Of a stretch of 64,000 bases of DNA, positions 9,701 through 16,408 are shown one piece after another. Origin of the DNA: Anaerolineales bacterium. Lineage in GTDB: Bacteria; Chloroflexota; Anaerolineae; 4572-78; J111. The stretch's first letter is position 1. Every line of letters starts with the position of its first letter. Under the pieces are notes generated by a model. It was not told where the DNA came from and searched no databases. It saw nothing but the letters and a program-made list of their open reading frames with translations. Location of the stretch: the NCBI GenBank assembly GCA_015075185.1, contig JABTUW010000001.1:62001-126000 (forward strand). Direction: 5' to 3'. Made by a program: the position numbers and the translations under genes.

Positions 9701-9969
9701 CAAAAATTCATAGCCAGAAGCTCTTGCCGGGAATAACCGGTAATCGCTTCCGCAGCCGGGTTCACGTAACGATTCCGCTTTCCCTGGTAAATAAAGATGG
9801 CAGCGGTGGTCATTTCGGCAAAAGTACGGAATTTTAGCTCGCTTTCACGGAGGGCCTCCAGCTTTGCCCGCTTTAGCTCCGCAGCCATAACCTGTCGCTT
9901 AGCCCCAGGTTGGCTCAGTTTGCTCACCTCCTTCGTAAGGAGTCGTCGAGGTTTTTTGCTGTCTTCCAT
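6748..9969 (-). CDS. Multi-sensor histidine kinase (PAS-GAF-GAF-GAF-PAS-HisKA-HATPase)
   Basis: 1,073 residues from ATG 9969; an in-frame TTG at 9984 is an alternative, and neither has a strong ribosome binding site. In order: PAS (~45-170, ending DITERK), three GAF domains (~190-340, 365-520, 530-690), a second PAS (~710-820, ending RNITERK), a dimerisation/phosphoacceptor segment with His in ALTHEINNPLQ, and an ATPase domain with N box NLIINAIEATP and GSGLGLWVSH. No membrane helix is visible, so it should be a cytoplasmic sensor of small ligands, light or redox; the ligand cannot be told. It is paired with the overlapping response regulator. Confidence 0.92.
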   Translation of the reverse strand: MEDSKKPRRLLTKEVSKLSQPGAKRQVMAAELKRAKLEALRESELKFRTFAEMTTAAIFIYQGKRNRYVNPAAEAITGYSRQELLAMNFWDIIHPDFREFIKTQGMARQRGEVVPARYELKILTKGGEERWLDFTGALIEFKGRPAVLGTAFDITERKQAAEERERLLAAEQEQRLLAETLREVYLALVAPTNPEAVLDEILRQMQRLVPYNTANISLLEDDNTLRIVRWQGYQEFDYEEVVANVQQPLRDFPLLAKIIRTRQPLLIPDTAKNPHWIKLEKSAWIKSYMGVPIYSKERVFGLLQLDGDVPHKFSARDVDRLQPLASAAAIALENAQLYNQVRQELAARRQVEVEIIQRNAELLTLQYAGATLASSLDLPFILDTFAHELTNLLAVIGCVICQWDQTADTIVVIGKYGLSHWRDEWPLTYPLAELVLSKRVLIERQAFQMTLSQKDVASIELAYMQEIKVKSLLMLPMEFQGQVVGLLQIMDAPSERVFTNQEIALAQMLANQAAGAVQNAQLFAEVKQRLKEQTALQEASTIISSSLELDTVLKHVAEQMGRAVEASSAYICDYNAEKMTSTVVAEYFSPYASAQERVSDLGATYPLPRDFSADFERLLANQAEEIHVDEVDEHGSRWHHLRQFGANTILNIPLRHRGRVIAFAELWESRYKRHFTLEEMALCQGIAQQAAVALEHARLYDQAQREIKERIKTEAELRQSETRQRALLNAIPDVMFRVTRTGQVLDYRRGNEADSAWPAQVEVGQNLPEVLPAEIAGLMLEHLEWALDSGVTQVFEFRWSLPHYTQDYETRLVVSGPDEVLGIVRNITERKQMEEQAMRSERLAALGRLSAALTHEINNPLQSMRTHLDLMLDFSLEPGEDKKFLQIIRQEVERLNEITRRILNLARPWPVLRRKVFVTDLLQEILLLAQRQLKQNQIELTTEWQEVAPVFAVPDQLTQVFLNLIINAIEATPAHGQLQISVHSTPDQVIVSIVNSGSPIAPDILPHIFEPFFTTKLEGSGLGLWVSHNLVRQHGGSITVENLGSNEGVAFTVTLPNVPILEVRDDNTYFSTH

Positions 9970-10080
9970 AAATACGCTGCCCAACTTTGGCTAAATTGGA
10001 GGAGACCCAGTACCCCTATTATAAGGTAAGAGGAGGTGTTTTTCAAGAGGAGCGCATTAGGATAGGTCTATAGCCTATGT

Positions 10081-10086
10081 TATAAT
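10081..10086 (+). promoter_or_regulatory. -10 box of the first mttB-like gene
   Basis: A perfect TATAAT lies 38 bases before ATG 10124; a -35 match about 18 bases upstream (TTAGGA) is weak. Because the hexamer overlaps the in-frame ATG at 10085, that upstream ATG cannot be the start, which supports translation from 10124. Confidence 0.45.
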
Positions 10087-10123
10087 GGGCGCTCCGTCCG
10101 TTGATGATACCAAAAGGGGGATT

Positions 10124-11665
10124 ATGGATAAAGAAGCCCGAGCGACTCGCCGCGCCGCGCAGCGCCAAAGCCGCAGTCAATCGCCACTGTTGAAAATTCC
10201 ATTTCGCCGCGTCCATAATCGGCTTGCGCCGCTGGAACTTGTTTCAGCCGAACAGGTGGAACAACTCCACCAGGCGTCTATGCAGATTTTGGAGCAGACC
10301 GGCCTGGATTTTCTCGACGACGAGAGCCTTGAGCTGTGGCAAAAAGCCGGGGCCAAAGTGGACCGTTCGGCCCGGCATGTCTGGCCGGACCGCCACCTGG
10401 TGCTGGAACTGGTGGCCCAAGCCCCACAGACCTTCACCTGGCGGGCTCGTAATCCAGAGCGCAATCTCTTTATCGGCGGCGACGCCCTCGTTTTTGCCCC
10501 TCACGGGGGTACGGTTTTTGCCGCCAACCTGGAGATAGGCCGGCGCCCGGGCCTGCTCAAAGATTACCACAACCTGCAAAAGCTGGTCCACATGTGCAAC
10601 CTGCTCCACACCAGCGGGGAGCAGTTGGTCGCGCCGCATGATGTCGAAATTTCCGCCCGGCATCTTCACCGCCTGCTATGCGGCTTTACCCTGACCGACA
10701 AGGCCATCCAGGAGGCCGCTCACGGGCGAGTTATTCCCAATGATGCCCTGGCGATGGCCCGGCTGGTCTTTGGCGACGACCTCACCGGCGACCCGGTTAT
10801 TGGCGGAGTGATTAACGTGAACAGTCCCCTCCGCTACGACGACCGCATGCTGGGCGGCCTCATCACCTATGCCCGTGCCGGCCAAATTACCATTATCACC
10901 CCTTTCATCCTGGCCGGGGCGATGAGTCCGATCAGCATCGCCGCGGCCCTGGCCCAGCAAAACGCCGAAGCCCTGGCCGGAATTGCCCTGACCCAACTGG
11001 TCAAGCCCGGCGCGCCGGTGATTTACGGCGGCTTTACCACTAACGTGGACATGAAAAGCGGCAGTCCCGCTTTTGGCACACCGGAAGGAGCCTGGGCGCT
11101 GGTTATCGGCGCGCAACTGGCCCGCCGCTATGGACTGCCCTATCGCGGCAGCGGTAGCCTCAACACCTCCAAAGTACCCGATGCCCAGGCCGCTTACGAA
11201 ACTATGTGGACCATGTGGCCGGCCGTGCTGGCCCGGACCAACTTCATTATGCATGCCATTGGCTGGCTGGAGGGAGGCTTGACCGCCTCCTATGAAAAGT
11301 TTATTATTGACGTCGAGAACCTGGCCATGTTTGCCCACTTTTTGCGCGGTTTCGAGATCAACGAGGAGACGCTGGCCCTGGATATGATCGCCGAGGTGGG
11401 TCCGGGCGGCCATCACTTCGGCACGCCGCATACCCAGGCCCGCTTCAGTACCGAATTTTACGAGTCCTTCCTGGCCGACCGGCTCAGCTATCAAACCTGG
11501 TCCGAAGCGGGCAGCTTTGATGCGGCCAAACGCGCCCACCTGATTTGGAAAGAGCTGCTCAACCAGTACGAAGCCCCGCCCATGGACCCCGGCCTGGCCG
11601 AGGCCCTGCAAGATTACGTCGCCCGCCGCGAGCGGGAACTGGCCGGAGTAGAGCTATACAGCTAG
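10124..11665 (+). CDS. MttB-superfamily methyltransferase, non-pyrrolysine (copy 1)
   Basis: 513 residues from ATG 10124, preceded by AAAAGGGGG. Members of the trimethylamine methyltransferase MttB superfamily demethylate quaternary or tertiary amines such as glycine betaine, usually passing the methyl group to a corrinoid protein. Seen here: the charged N-terminus, the LHQASMQILEQTG...FLDD segment, and conserved NVNSPLRYD, FILAGAMSPI, YGGFTTNVD, YRGSGSLN and VGPGGHHFG. The frame is free of an internal amber codon, so it is of the non-pyrrolysine type. It is a close paralogue of the gene at 28875-30404. It stands alone on the plus strand, divergent from the histidine kinase. No corrinoid protein gene is next to it. 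Substrate is unknown. Confidence 0.9.
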   Translation: MDKEARATRRAAQRQSRSQSPLLKIPFRRVHNRLAPLELVSAEQVEQLHQASMQILEQTGLDFLDDESLELWQKAGAKVDRSARHVWPDRHLVLELVAQAPQTFTWRARNPERNLFIGGDALVFAPHGGTVFAANLEIGRRPGLLKDYHNLQKLVHMCNLLHTSGEQLVAPHDVEISARHLHRLLCGFTLTDKAIQEAAHGRVIPNDALAMARLVFGDDLTGDPVIGGVINVNSPLRYDDRMLGGLITYARAGQITIITPFILAGAMSPISIAAALAQQNAEALAGIALTQLVKPGAPVIYGGFTTNVDMKSGSPAFGTPEGAWALVIGAQLARRYGLPYRGSGSLNTSKVPDAQAAYETMWTMWPAVLARTNFIMHAIGWLEGGLTASYEKFIIDVENLAMFAHFLRGFEINEETLALDMIAEVGPGGHHFGTPHTQARFSTEFYESFLADRLSYQTWSEAGSFDAAKRAHLIWKELLNQYEAPPMDPGLAEALQDYVARRERELAGVELYS

Positions 11666-11702
11666 GCTTTGATGATCAAGCTCTATCAGGCAACATTCGC
11701 AC

Positions 11703-12002
11703 TTAATTGGTTTCAAGAATAGTTGCTTCGTAATGCTTGAATTCCGGCGGGGCTTCAAGCAGTGGAATGAGTTCAGCGCCGATGCGTTTGACGGTGGCTG
11801 AGCTCAAGTATTTTTCGAAGTTCTCCTTCGTGTCGAACTCTCCATATATGACATACCGCTGGGGAGCGTCAGGAACGCGATACCACTCGTTCTTTACACA
11901 CCCCGCCATTTGGCGGACTTCCCCCTGTATCTCACGCAGACTTCGCTCAAACTCACTGACCGTATTTTCTTTGGTCTTCACAGACACATAAACGACGATC
12001 AT
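11703..12002 (-). CDS. Small monooxygenase-fold protein (ABM family)
   Basis: 99 residues with the dimeric alpha-beta barrel pattern of the antibiotic biosynthesis monooxygenase (ABM) family, like YgiN quinol monooxygenases: IVVYVSVKTKEN, SLREIQGEVRQMAGCVKNEWYRV, YVIYGEFDTKENFEKYLSS. ATG 12002 has AAAGGAGAACTGAA in front. It follows the Rrf2 regulator gene with 86 bases between; that gap holds an AT-rich half-site TTAACTATATAAAC resembling the palindrome upstream of the regulator. A role in quinone or redox stress handling is an inference from the family. Confidence 0.82.
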   Translation of the reverse strand: MIVVYVSVKTKENTVSEFERSLREIQGEVRQMAGCVKNEWYRVPDAPQRYVIYGEFDTKENFEKYLSSATVKRIGAELIPLLEAPPEFKHYEATILETN

Positions 12003-12088
12003 TTCAGTTCTCCTTTGTCCAATATTTAGTTGGCAATCCTAATTAGATATACTTTATATTTTGTTTATATAGTTAAATCCAAAAAAAT

Positions 12089-12517
12089 TTATGAATTTAA
12101 CTTGTCGAGCAAATCTTTGACGGTTAGTTCTTTTAATTTGTCTTTCATGGCCTCCTCTGCTGAAGCTAATAATTTTGAAATTTCTTGGCGGGCGCGAGCT
12201 GGCTTTTCGCCTGTAGCCCGAACCTGTAAATCAGATCGAAAGAGAGGGCGCTCATTTTCGATGGCATTGAAAATATCGAGGATCGTAATATCTGACGCGG
12301 GCACAGCCAAGCGAATGCCTCCTTTGGTTCCTTCACGGGTTTCAATAAGGCCGACCCTATTTAGGCTTTGCAGAATTTTAACAGCAGTGGGGCCGGCAAT
12401 ACTCAAGTCCTCAGACAATTGTTTGGTCGGCACAAAGTCATAGATGCCTTGTTGAAGCTTATCGGCAACATATAAAACAGCCATTATTGCTTGAGAAAAG
12501 GCGAGAGAATAACTCAT
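12089..12517 (-). CDS. Rrf2-family transcriptional regulator, without Fe-S cysteines
   Basis: 142 residues with the Rrf2 winged helix at the N-terminus (MSYSLAFSQAIMAVLYVADK...PTKQLSEDLSIAGPTAVKILQSLNRVGLIETREGTKGGIRLA). Iron-sulfur Rrf2 proteins such as IscR and NsrR carry three cysteines near residues 90-110; this one has no cysteine at all, so it should sense something other than through a cluster. It lies before the ABM monooxygenase gene, its likely target. A palindrome 21 bases upstream of its start suggests self-regulation. Confidence 0.88.
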   Translation of the reverse strand: MSYSLAFSQAIMAVLYVADKLQQGIYDFVPTKQLSEDLSIAGPTAVKILQSLNRVGLIETREGTKGGIRLAVPASDITILDIFNAIENERPLFRSDLQVRATGEKPARARQEISKLLASAEEAMKDKLKELTVKDLLDKLNS

Positions 12518-12537
12518 GAGACCAAAAGAGATGATTA

Positions 12538-12551
12538 ACTATATATATAGT
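12538..12551. promoter_or_regulatory. Palindrome before the Rrf2 gene (possible operator)
   Basis: ACTATATATATAGT is a perfect 14-base palindrome 21 bases upstream of the start of the Rrf2 gene. AACTATATA recurs in the gap before the ABM monooxygenase gene (about 12065-12078, minus strand), as expected of a shared site. Low sequence complexity makes chance possible. Confidence 0.4.
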
Positions 12552-12590
12552 ATATTAAGTTTACAAACTTGTCAAGAGGTTTCCATATTT

Positions 12591-12737
12591 TAACTCAAGT
12601 TGCCACCTACAGGCGGAAAATCATCCTGAGTGCGCGTAAGCGCGTATCGAAGGGTGATTTTTCGCCGCAGATACCCTTCGATACACCTTTTCAAGGCTAC
12701 TCAGGATGTCTGCGGCGAAAGGTAGCAACTTGGGTTA
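12591..12737. repeat. Dispersed palindromic element, family A copy 2
   Basis: Terminal inverted repeats AACTCAAGTTGCCACCT and AGGTAGCAACTTGGGTT (15 of 17 pair) enclose CATCCTGAG, GTATCGAAGGGT, ACCCTTCGATAC and CTACTCAGGATG. It fills most of the 361-base gap between the Rrf2 gene and the small Cys protein; apart from this element and the Rrf2 palindrome I see nothing else in that gap. Confidence 0.7.
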
Positions 12738-12878
12738 TTTTAACTTGAAAACATAGAAACGTCGGTCTTAATTTTGGCAGTCTTTGGCGCTTTGAAGTAC
12801 ACTATTTTTGAGATCTGTGCGGGCGCACCTTTGTGATTGACTACTTGCCCAATCGTCCCCAGATTTGGAGATACGCAG

Positions 12879-13202
12879 ATGGGCTTTTTTGACTCTCTTA
12901 AATCATTATTTGGCGGCGGTAACAGGCTCGGGGAACGAAACCAGCAGGTCTACTGGATTTATGTACGCTGCCGTAAATGCGGAGAGGTCATCAAAACGCG
13001 CCTGGATTTGCAAAATAATCTGAGCCAAAATGACGGAGGCGGCTACACAGCTCATAAAACGCTGGTGGGGAGTCATCTCTGCTTTGAACGCATCGAGGTC
13101 ATTCTCACATTTGATGAAAACCGCCGCCTGATTAGCCGCGACATCTCCCGTGGCGACTTTATCACCCGCGAGGAATTTGAAGCAGCGCCGCACCCGGAAT
13201 GA
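12879..13202 (+). CDS. Small conserved hypothetical protein with a CxxC motif
   Basis: 107 residues from ATG 12879, chosen because GGAGATACGCAG precedes it; the frame stays open 42 bases upstream. The N-terminus GFFDSLKSLFGGGN is amphipathic; then YVRCRKCGEVIKTRLDLQNNLS and KTLVGSHLCFERIEVILTFDENRRL. CRKC and the later Cys could bind zinc. I recall proteins of this pattern in Chloroflexota and other environmental bacteria, with no assigned function. It converges with the PAS kinase gene, with 5 bases between the stops. Confidence 0.75.
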   Translation: MGFFDSLKSLFGGGNRLGERNQQVYWIYVRCRKCGEVIKTRLDLQNNLSQNDGGGYTAHKTLVGSHLCFERIEVILTFDENRRLISRDISRGDFITREEFEAAPHPE

Positions 13203-13207
13203 ACCTT

Positions 13208-14377
13208 CTACGCTGGCCTATCGGCAGCCGGAAATGTCACGTGGAACGTGCTTCCCCGCCCCAGCTCACTTTCAAACCAGATGCGCCCGCCGTGCAGCTC
13301 GGCCAGCGCGCGGGTGATATGCAACCCCAGGCCGGCGCCCTTCGTCTCGGTGGGTTGTGGGCTTGCGGCGCGGAAGAAACGATTGAACAGCTTGGCCTGG
13401 TCGTCAGCCGAAATGCCCACGCCGTTGTCCGCCACCGAGACTTGCAGAAAACCTGCCTCTTCAGCCAGGGCCACATCAACGGTAATAAGCCCCCCTGGGA
13501 GAGTAAATTTGCTGGCATTACTCAACAGATTACCAACGATCTGGGCAGCCCGTGTCTCGTCACACAAAGCAAGGGGTAAGCCGGAGGGAATCCGTAAGGT
13601 AAGGTGCTGCATCCTGGCTTCCAATTCCGGGCCAAATTCGGCGGCCAGGGCCTTTACCAGGGTGGGCAGGTCTACCGGTTTCAAGACTAACTCGATTCGT
13701 CCGGTTTCGATCCGGGTTACATCAAGCAGCTCGCCGGTGATGGTCAGCAGGCGGCTGGCGCTTCTCTCGATAATCTCAAGACAATCGCGCTGCGTGTCGG
13801 CCAGAGGACCTAAATCTCCATCCAAAAGCATCTCCCCATATCCCCTGATCAACGTCAACGGCGTGCGAAGTTCGTGCGCAGCGATGGAGACAAACATGGA
13901 CTTCAATTCGTCCAGGCGCTGCAGTTCGGCGTTGGCCGCCGCCAGCTCGAGATTCTGCCGGGCCAATTGGTCTCGTAACAGCCGCAACTCGTTGCGCTGT
14001 TGGGCCAACCACTGATTCAGTACGCCCACCTCGGTCACATCTTCGACCAGATGGATGAGACCAATAATCCGCCCCTCTTGGTCTCGATGGGGCAGTTCAA
14101 CCAGGGTCAAATAGATGGTCTGACCGGCGGCTGTTTCGCGGTTGACCCAGGCCAGTTCAAAGCGGGGCAGTTCCCCGGCCAGAACATCGGCCAAGGCCTC
14201 TTCGCTGCCGATCAGTTCGGGGTCCAGGTCCAGCAGAGAGCATCCCAGGCTGGTTTGATAACCGGCGGGCAGGATGTTGGCCTCATCACTCACCTCCAGG
14301 ATGGTCAGGTCGGGGTCGGTGATAACGTAGGCGATTTTGCGGTCTTGAAGAATCAATTGGGCGACGGTTGAGTCCAT
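13208..14377 (-). CDS. PAS-domain sensor histidine kinase
   Basis: 389 residues from ATG 14377, which has GGGGAG six bases upstream; a TTG at 14398 overlapping the GTPase stop is less likely. An N-terminal PAS domain (~8-125, ending VEDVTEV) leads by a coiled-coil (QQRNELRLLRDQLARQNLEL) to a HisKA domain with His in AAHELRTPL and an ATPase domain with NLLSNASKF, DNGVGIS and GAGLGLHITRAL. It is cytoplasmic with no membrane helix. It follows the Ras-like GTPase gene by 17 bases, so the two are in one operon; the GTPase may set or report its activity, which is an inference. Confidence 0.92.
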   Translation of the reverse strand: MDSTVAQLILQDRKIAYVITDPDLTILEVSDEANILPAGYQTSLGCSLLDLDPELIGSEEALADVLAGELPRFELAWVNRETAAGQTIYLTLVELPHRDQEGRIIGLIHLVEDVTEVGVLNQWLAQQRNELRLLRDQLARQNLELAAANAELQRLDELKSMFVSIAAHELRTPLTLIRGYGEMLLDGDLGPLADTQRDCLEIIERSASRLLTITGELLDVTRIETGRIELVLKPVDLPTLVKALAAEFGPELEARMQHLTLRIPSGLPLALCDETRAAQIVGNLLSNASKFTLPGGLITVDVALAEEAGFLQVSVADNGVGISADDQAKLFNRFFRAASPQPTETKGAGLGLHITRALAELHGGRIWFESELGRGSTFHVTFPAADRPA

Positions 14378-14394
14378 AGCTGGCTCCCCGAATT

Positions 14395-14913
14395 TCAAGT
14401 GACCAGCAGCCGGCCCAGGTGGCGGAAGAGATTATCTACCTCATGGCCGGTTTTGGCGCTGACGAGATAATAAGACGCGTTGAGATCGGCGGCGACGCGC
14501 TCGATTGGGGCCAGGTCGAGCGCCTGCCGGTCAACCAGATCGCACTTGTTGGCGCCCAGGATAACTACCTGGGCATTTGGGTTAACCCTGCTCAGGCTGT
14601 CGGCGTAAACCCGCAGACTGTCAATGGTTTCAGGCCGAGTTAGGTCGCAGACCAGGATGGCGCCGGCTGCCCCGCGCAGGTAGCTGGACCGCACCCGGTC
14701 AAACTCCTCGCTGCCGGCCAGGTCCCACAGCATCATCGTCAGTTCTATAACACCGTCAGCGCGAGGAACGGCAACCGTTTTGCGGCTGACTTTGACGCCG
14801 ATGGTGCTGAGATACTTGTCATCAAAGAGATTATAGACAAAGCGGCGCACCAGACTGGTTTTGCCAACAGCAGCATCGCCCAGCAGACAAATTTTTTTGT
14901 TCAATGATGTCAC
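14395..14913 (-). CDS. Ras/Rab-like small GTPase (prokaryotic)
   Basis: 172 residues, all of it one GTPase domain. All switches and loops of the Ras superfamily are visible: P loop GDAAVGKTS (12-20), switch I Thr in STIG (37), WDLAGSEEF (G3, 63-71), NKCD (G4, 122-125) and SAK (G5, ~151). The wording is closer to Rab/Rho proteins than to translational GTPases or MglA. There is no lipidation signal at the C-terminus. It is directly followed by a PAS kinase gene and preceded, 127 bases upstream, by a response regulator gene. Prokaryotic Ras-like proteins commonly sit with Roadblock or kinase partners; no Roadblock gene is seen here. Confidence 0.93.
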   Translation of the reverse strand: MTSLNKKICLLGDAAVGKTSLVRRFVYNLFDDKYLSTIGVKVSRKTVAVPRADGVIELTMMLWDLAGSEEFDRVRSSYLRGAAGAILVCDLTRPETIDSLRVYADSLSRVNPNAQVVILGANKCDLVDRQALDLAPIERVAADLNASYYLVSAKTGHEVDNLFRHLGRLLVT

Positions 14914-15040
14914 TTGAAAAGATTCTCTTTCTCCTGTGGACTGAGGGGAGAGTAACCACCAGACTGGAATAAGGTCGTCTTCTCTACTCTTCAGCAGTTG
15001 GCCGAAATAACAGACTGAGGGCGCTCCATAGATGAAAACG

Positions 15041-15769
15041 TTAGTGAGTGACGGGAAAGCTATAACCTACTCCCCGCTCGGTAATAATATAGCGAGGTTG
15101 AGCGGGAGTGGTTTCAATCTTTTGGCGCAAACGGTGGATATGGACCCGCAGCGTATCTTCCAAGACCTCTTCCCGAGGCCACAGACGGCGCAGGAAAAAA
15201 TCGGTGGTGACGGTTTGGCCGGCATTCCGCATGAGGATATAAAGTAATTTGGTTTCAAGAGGGGTGAAGGCTATCGGCTGCCCATCAATCAGGGCCTGCT
15301 GGTGGGTAAAATCTACCGCCAGGTGGTCGTCCACGCGCGTCACCCGGTCAAGCGTGTAGGCAAAGTTGCCAATCCGGCGCAGGACCCGCCGCACACGAGC
15401 CACTAGCTCGCGCGGGCTAAAAGGCTTGGTGACGTAATCTTCGGCAAAATACTCCAGACCGCGAATGATCGTTTCTTCTTCATCCACCGCAGTTAGCATG
15501 ATGACCGGCAGATCGCTAAATTGCTGTACGATCCGGCAGAATTCAAAGCCATCCATGCCGGGCATCATCACGTCTACAATCGCCAGGTGAGGCAGGCCCC
15601 GCCGCTCAATTATCTCCAGGGCCTGCTGGCCGGAAGTAGCAACCAATACCTCAAAGCCGGTGTAATCGAGCTTGTCTCTAACGAGACGTACAATAGTCGG
15701 GTCGTCGTCTACGACAAGGATGCGTTGGGGGTTCGCCGCCACAGACTCTGGGGATGAAGAAGTGAGCAT
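15041..15769 (-). CDS. OmpR-family response regulator
   Basis: 242 residues. Receiver domain ~15-130: ILVVDDDPT, the phospho-acceptor Asp in LAIVDVMMPGMDG, Thr in MLTA and Lys in TKPF. A PhoB-like winged helix follows (~145-240: FTPLETKLLYILMRNAG...VHIHRLRQKIE...ERGVGYSF). It lies upstream of the GTPase/PAS-kinase pair on the same strand and may be its output, with 127 bases between. A hybrid kinase and a lone receiver lie further upstream on the same strand, so pairing is not certain. Confidence 0.92.
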   Translation of the reverse strand: MLTSSSPESVAANPQRILVVDDDPTIVRLVRDKLDYTGFEVLVATSGQQALEIIERRGLPHLAIVDVMMPGMDGFEFCRIVQQFSDLPVIMLTAVDEEETIIRGLEYFAEDYVTKPFSPRELVARVRRVLRRIGNFAYTLDRVTRVDDHLAVDFTHQQALIDGQPIAFTPLETKLLYILMRNAGQTVTTDFFLRRLWPREEVLEDTLRVHIHRLRQKIETTPAQPRYIITERGVGYSFPVTH

Positions 15770-15954
15770 ACTTGTTCCAACAGCCGGATAACGCCAGTAA
15801 AAATAAAAAATAGAAGCTAGAAAGCTGTAGGCTCATTTCTAAATTCCTATTTCTTATTTCTAATTTGCGGCTTGGGCACATCATAGCTTAGGCTATAACA
15901 TCCATTATATCGTATGCTCATAAGTTAAACAAACCGGGTAATTGTCAAAGTCAG

Positions 15955-16323
15955 CTAATTGGATGAGGGACGGAAACGGGGGGCCAAATCACGCAACTGG
16001 CTGAAACTGATCGGTTTGAGCAGAACCAGGTCAACCTCATCCCGCAGCGCCTCGGCCCGAAACAGATCGGCGGTGATGATAATCACCCGAGTTTTAGCCA
16101 ACCGCTGGTTGGCGCGAATGTACTGCAGAATATCTATCCCTGAAGCGTATGGCAGATGTAAGTCCAGCAGCACTACAGCCGGTATGGTCGCAGTCAATCG
16201 CTCCAGGGCTATGTAACCATCCAGGATGATTTCGGTTTCAAACTTGGCCTGCCGGAGCGCCTCAGAATAAATGGTCGCCGATTTCGTGTCATCTTCGATG
16301 ATCAAGGCAAAAGGGTTATCCAT
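15955..16323 (-). CDS. Single-domain response regulator
   Basis: 122 residues from ATG 16323, which has AGAGGAGAAAAG upstream; the frame is open for 270 bases further but that part is in the leader and reads as non-protein. A lone receiver domain: IIEDDTKSA, the Asp in VVLLDLHLPYASG, IITA and LKPIS. There is no output domain, so it would act by phosphotransfer or protein contact. It lies 85 bases downstream of the hybrid kinase gene on the same strand and is likely in the same operon. Confidence 0.88.
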   Translation of the reverse strand: MDNPFALIIEDDTKSATIYSEALRQAKFETEIILDGYIALERLTATIPAVVLLDLHLPYASGIDILQYIRANQRLAKTRVIIITADLFRAEALRDEVDLVLLKPISFSQLRDLAPRFRPSSN

Positions 16324-16408
16324 ACTCTTTTCTCCTCTATCCGCTAAACTATCCCCCAAGGAGATTTTGCAATGATCCAGCAGGAGTGTTAGATTTTTCG
16401 GATAGACT

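Noticed and set aside
10124..11665. A pyrrolysine-containing trimethylamine methyltransferase
   Set aside because: The reading frame has no internal TAG codon in any of the three MttB homologues, and no pyl genes are present.
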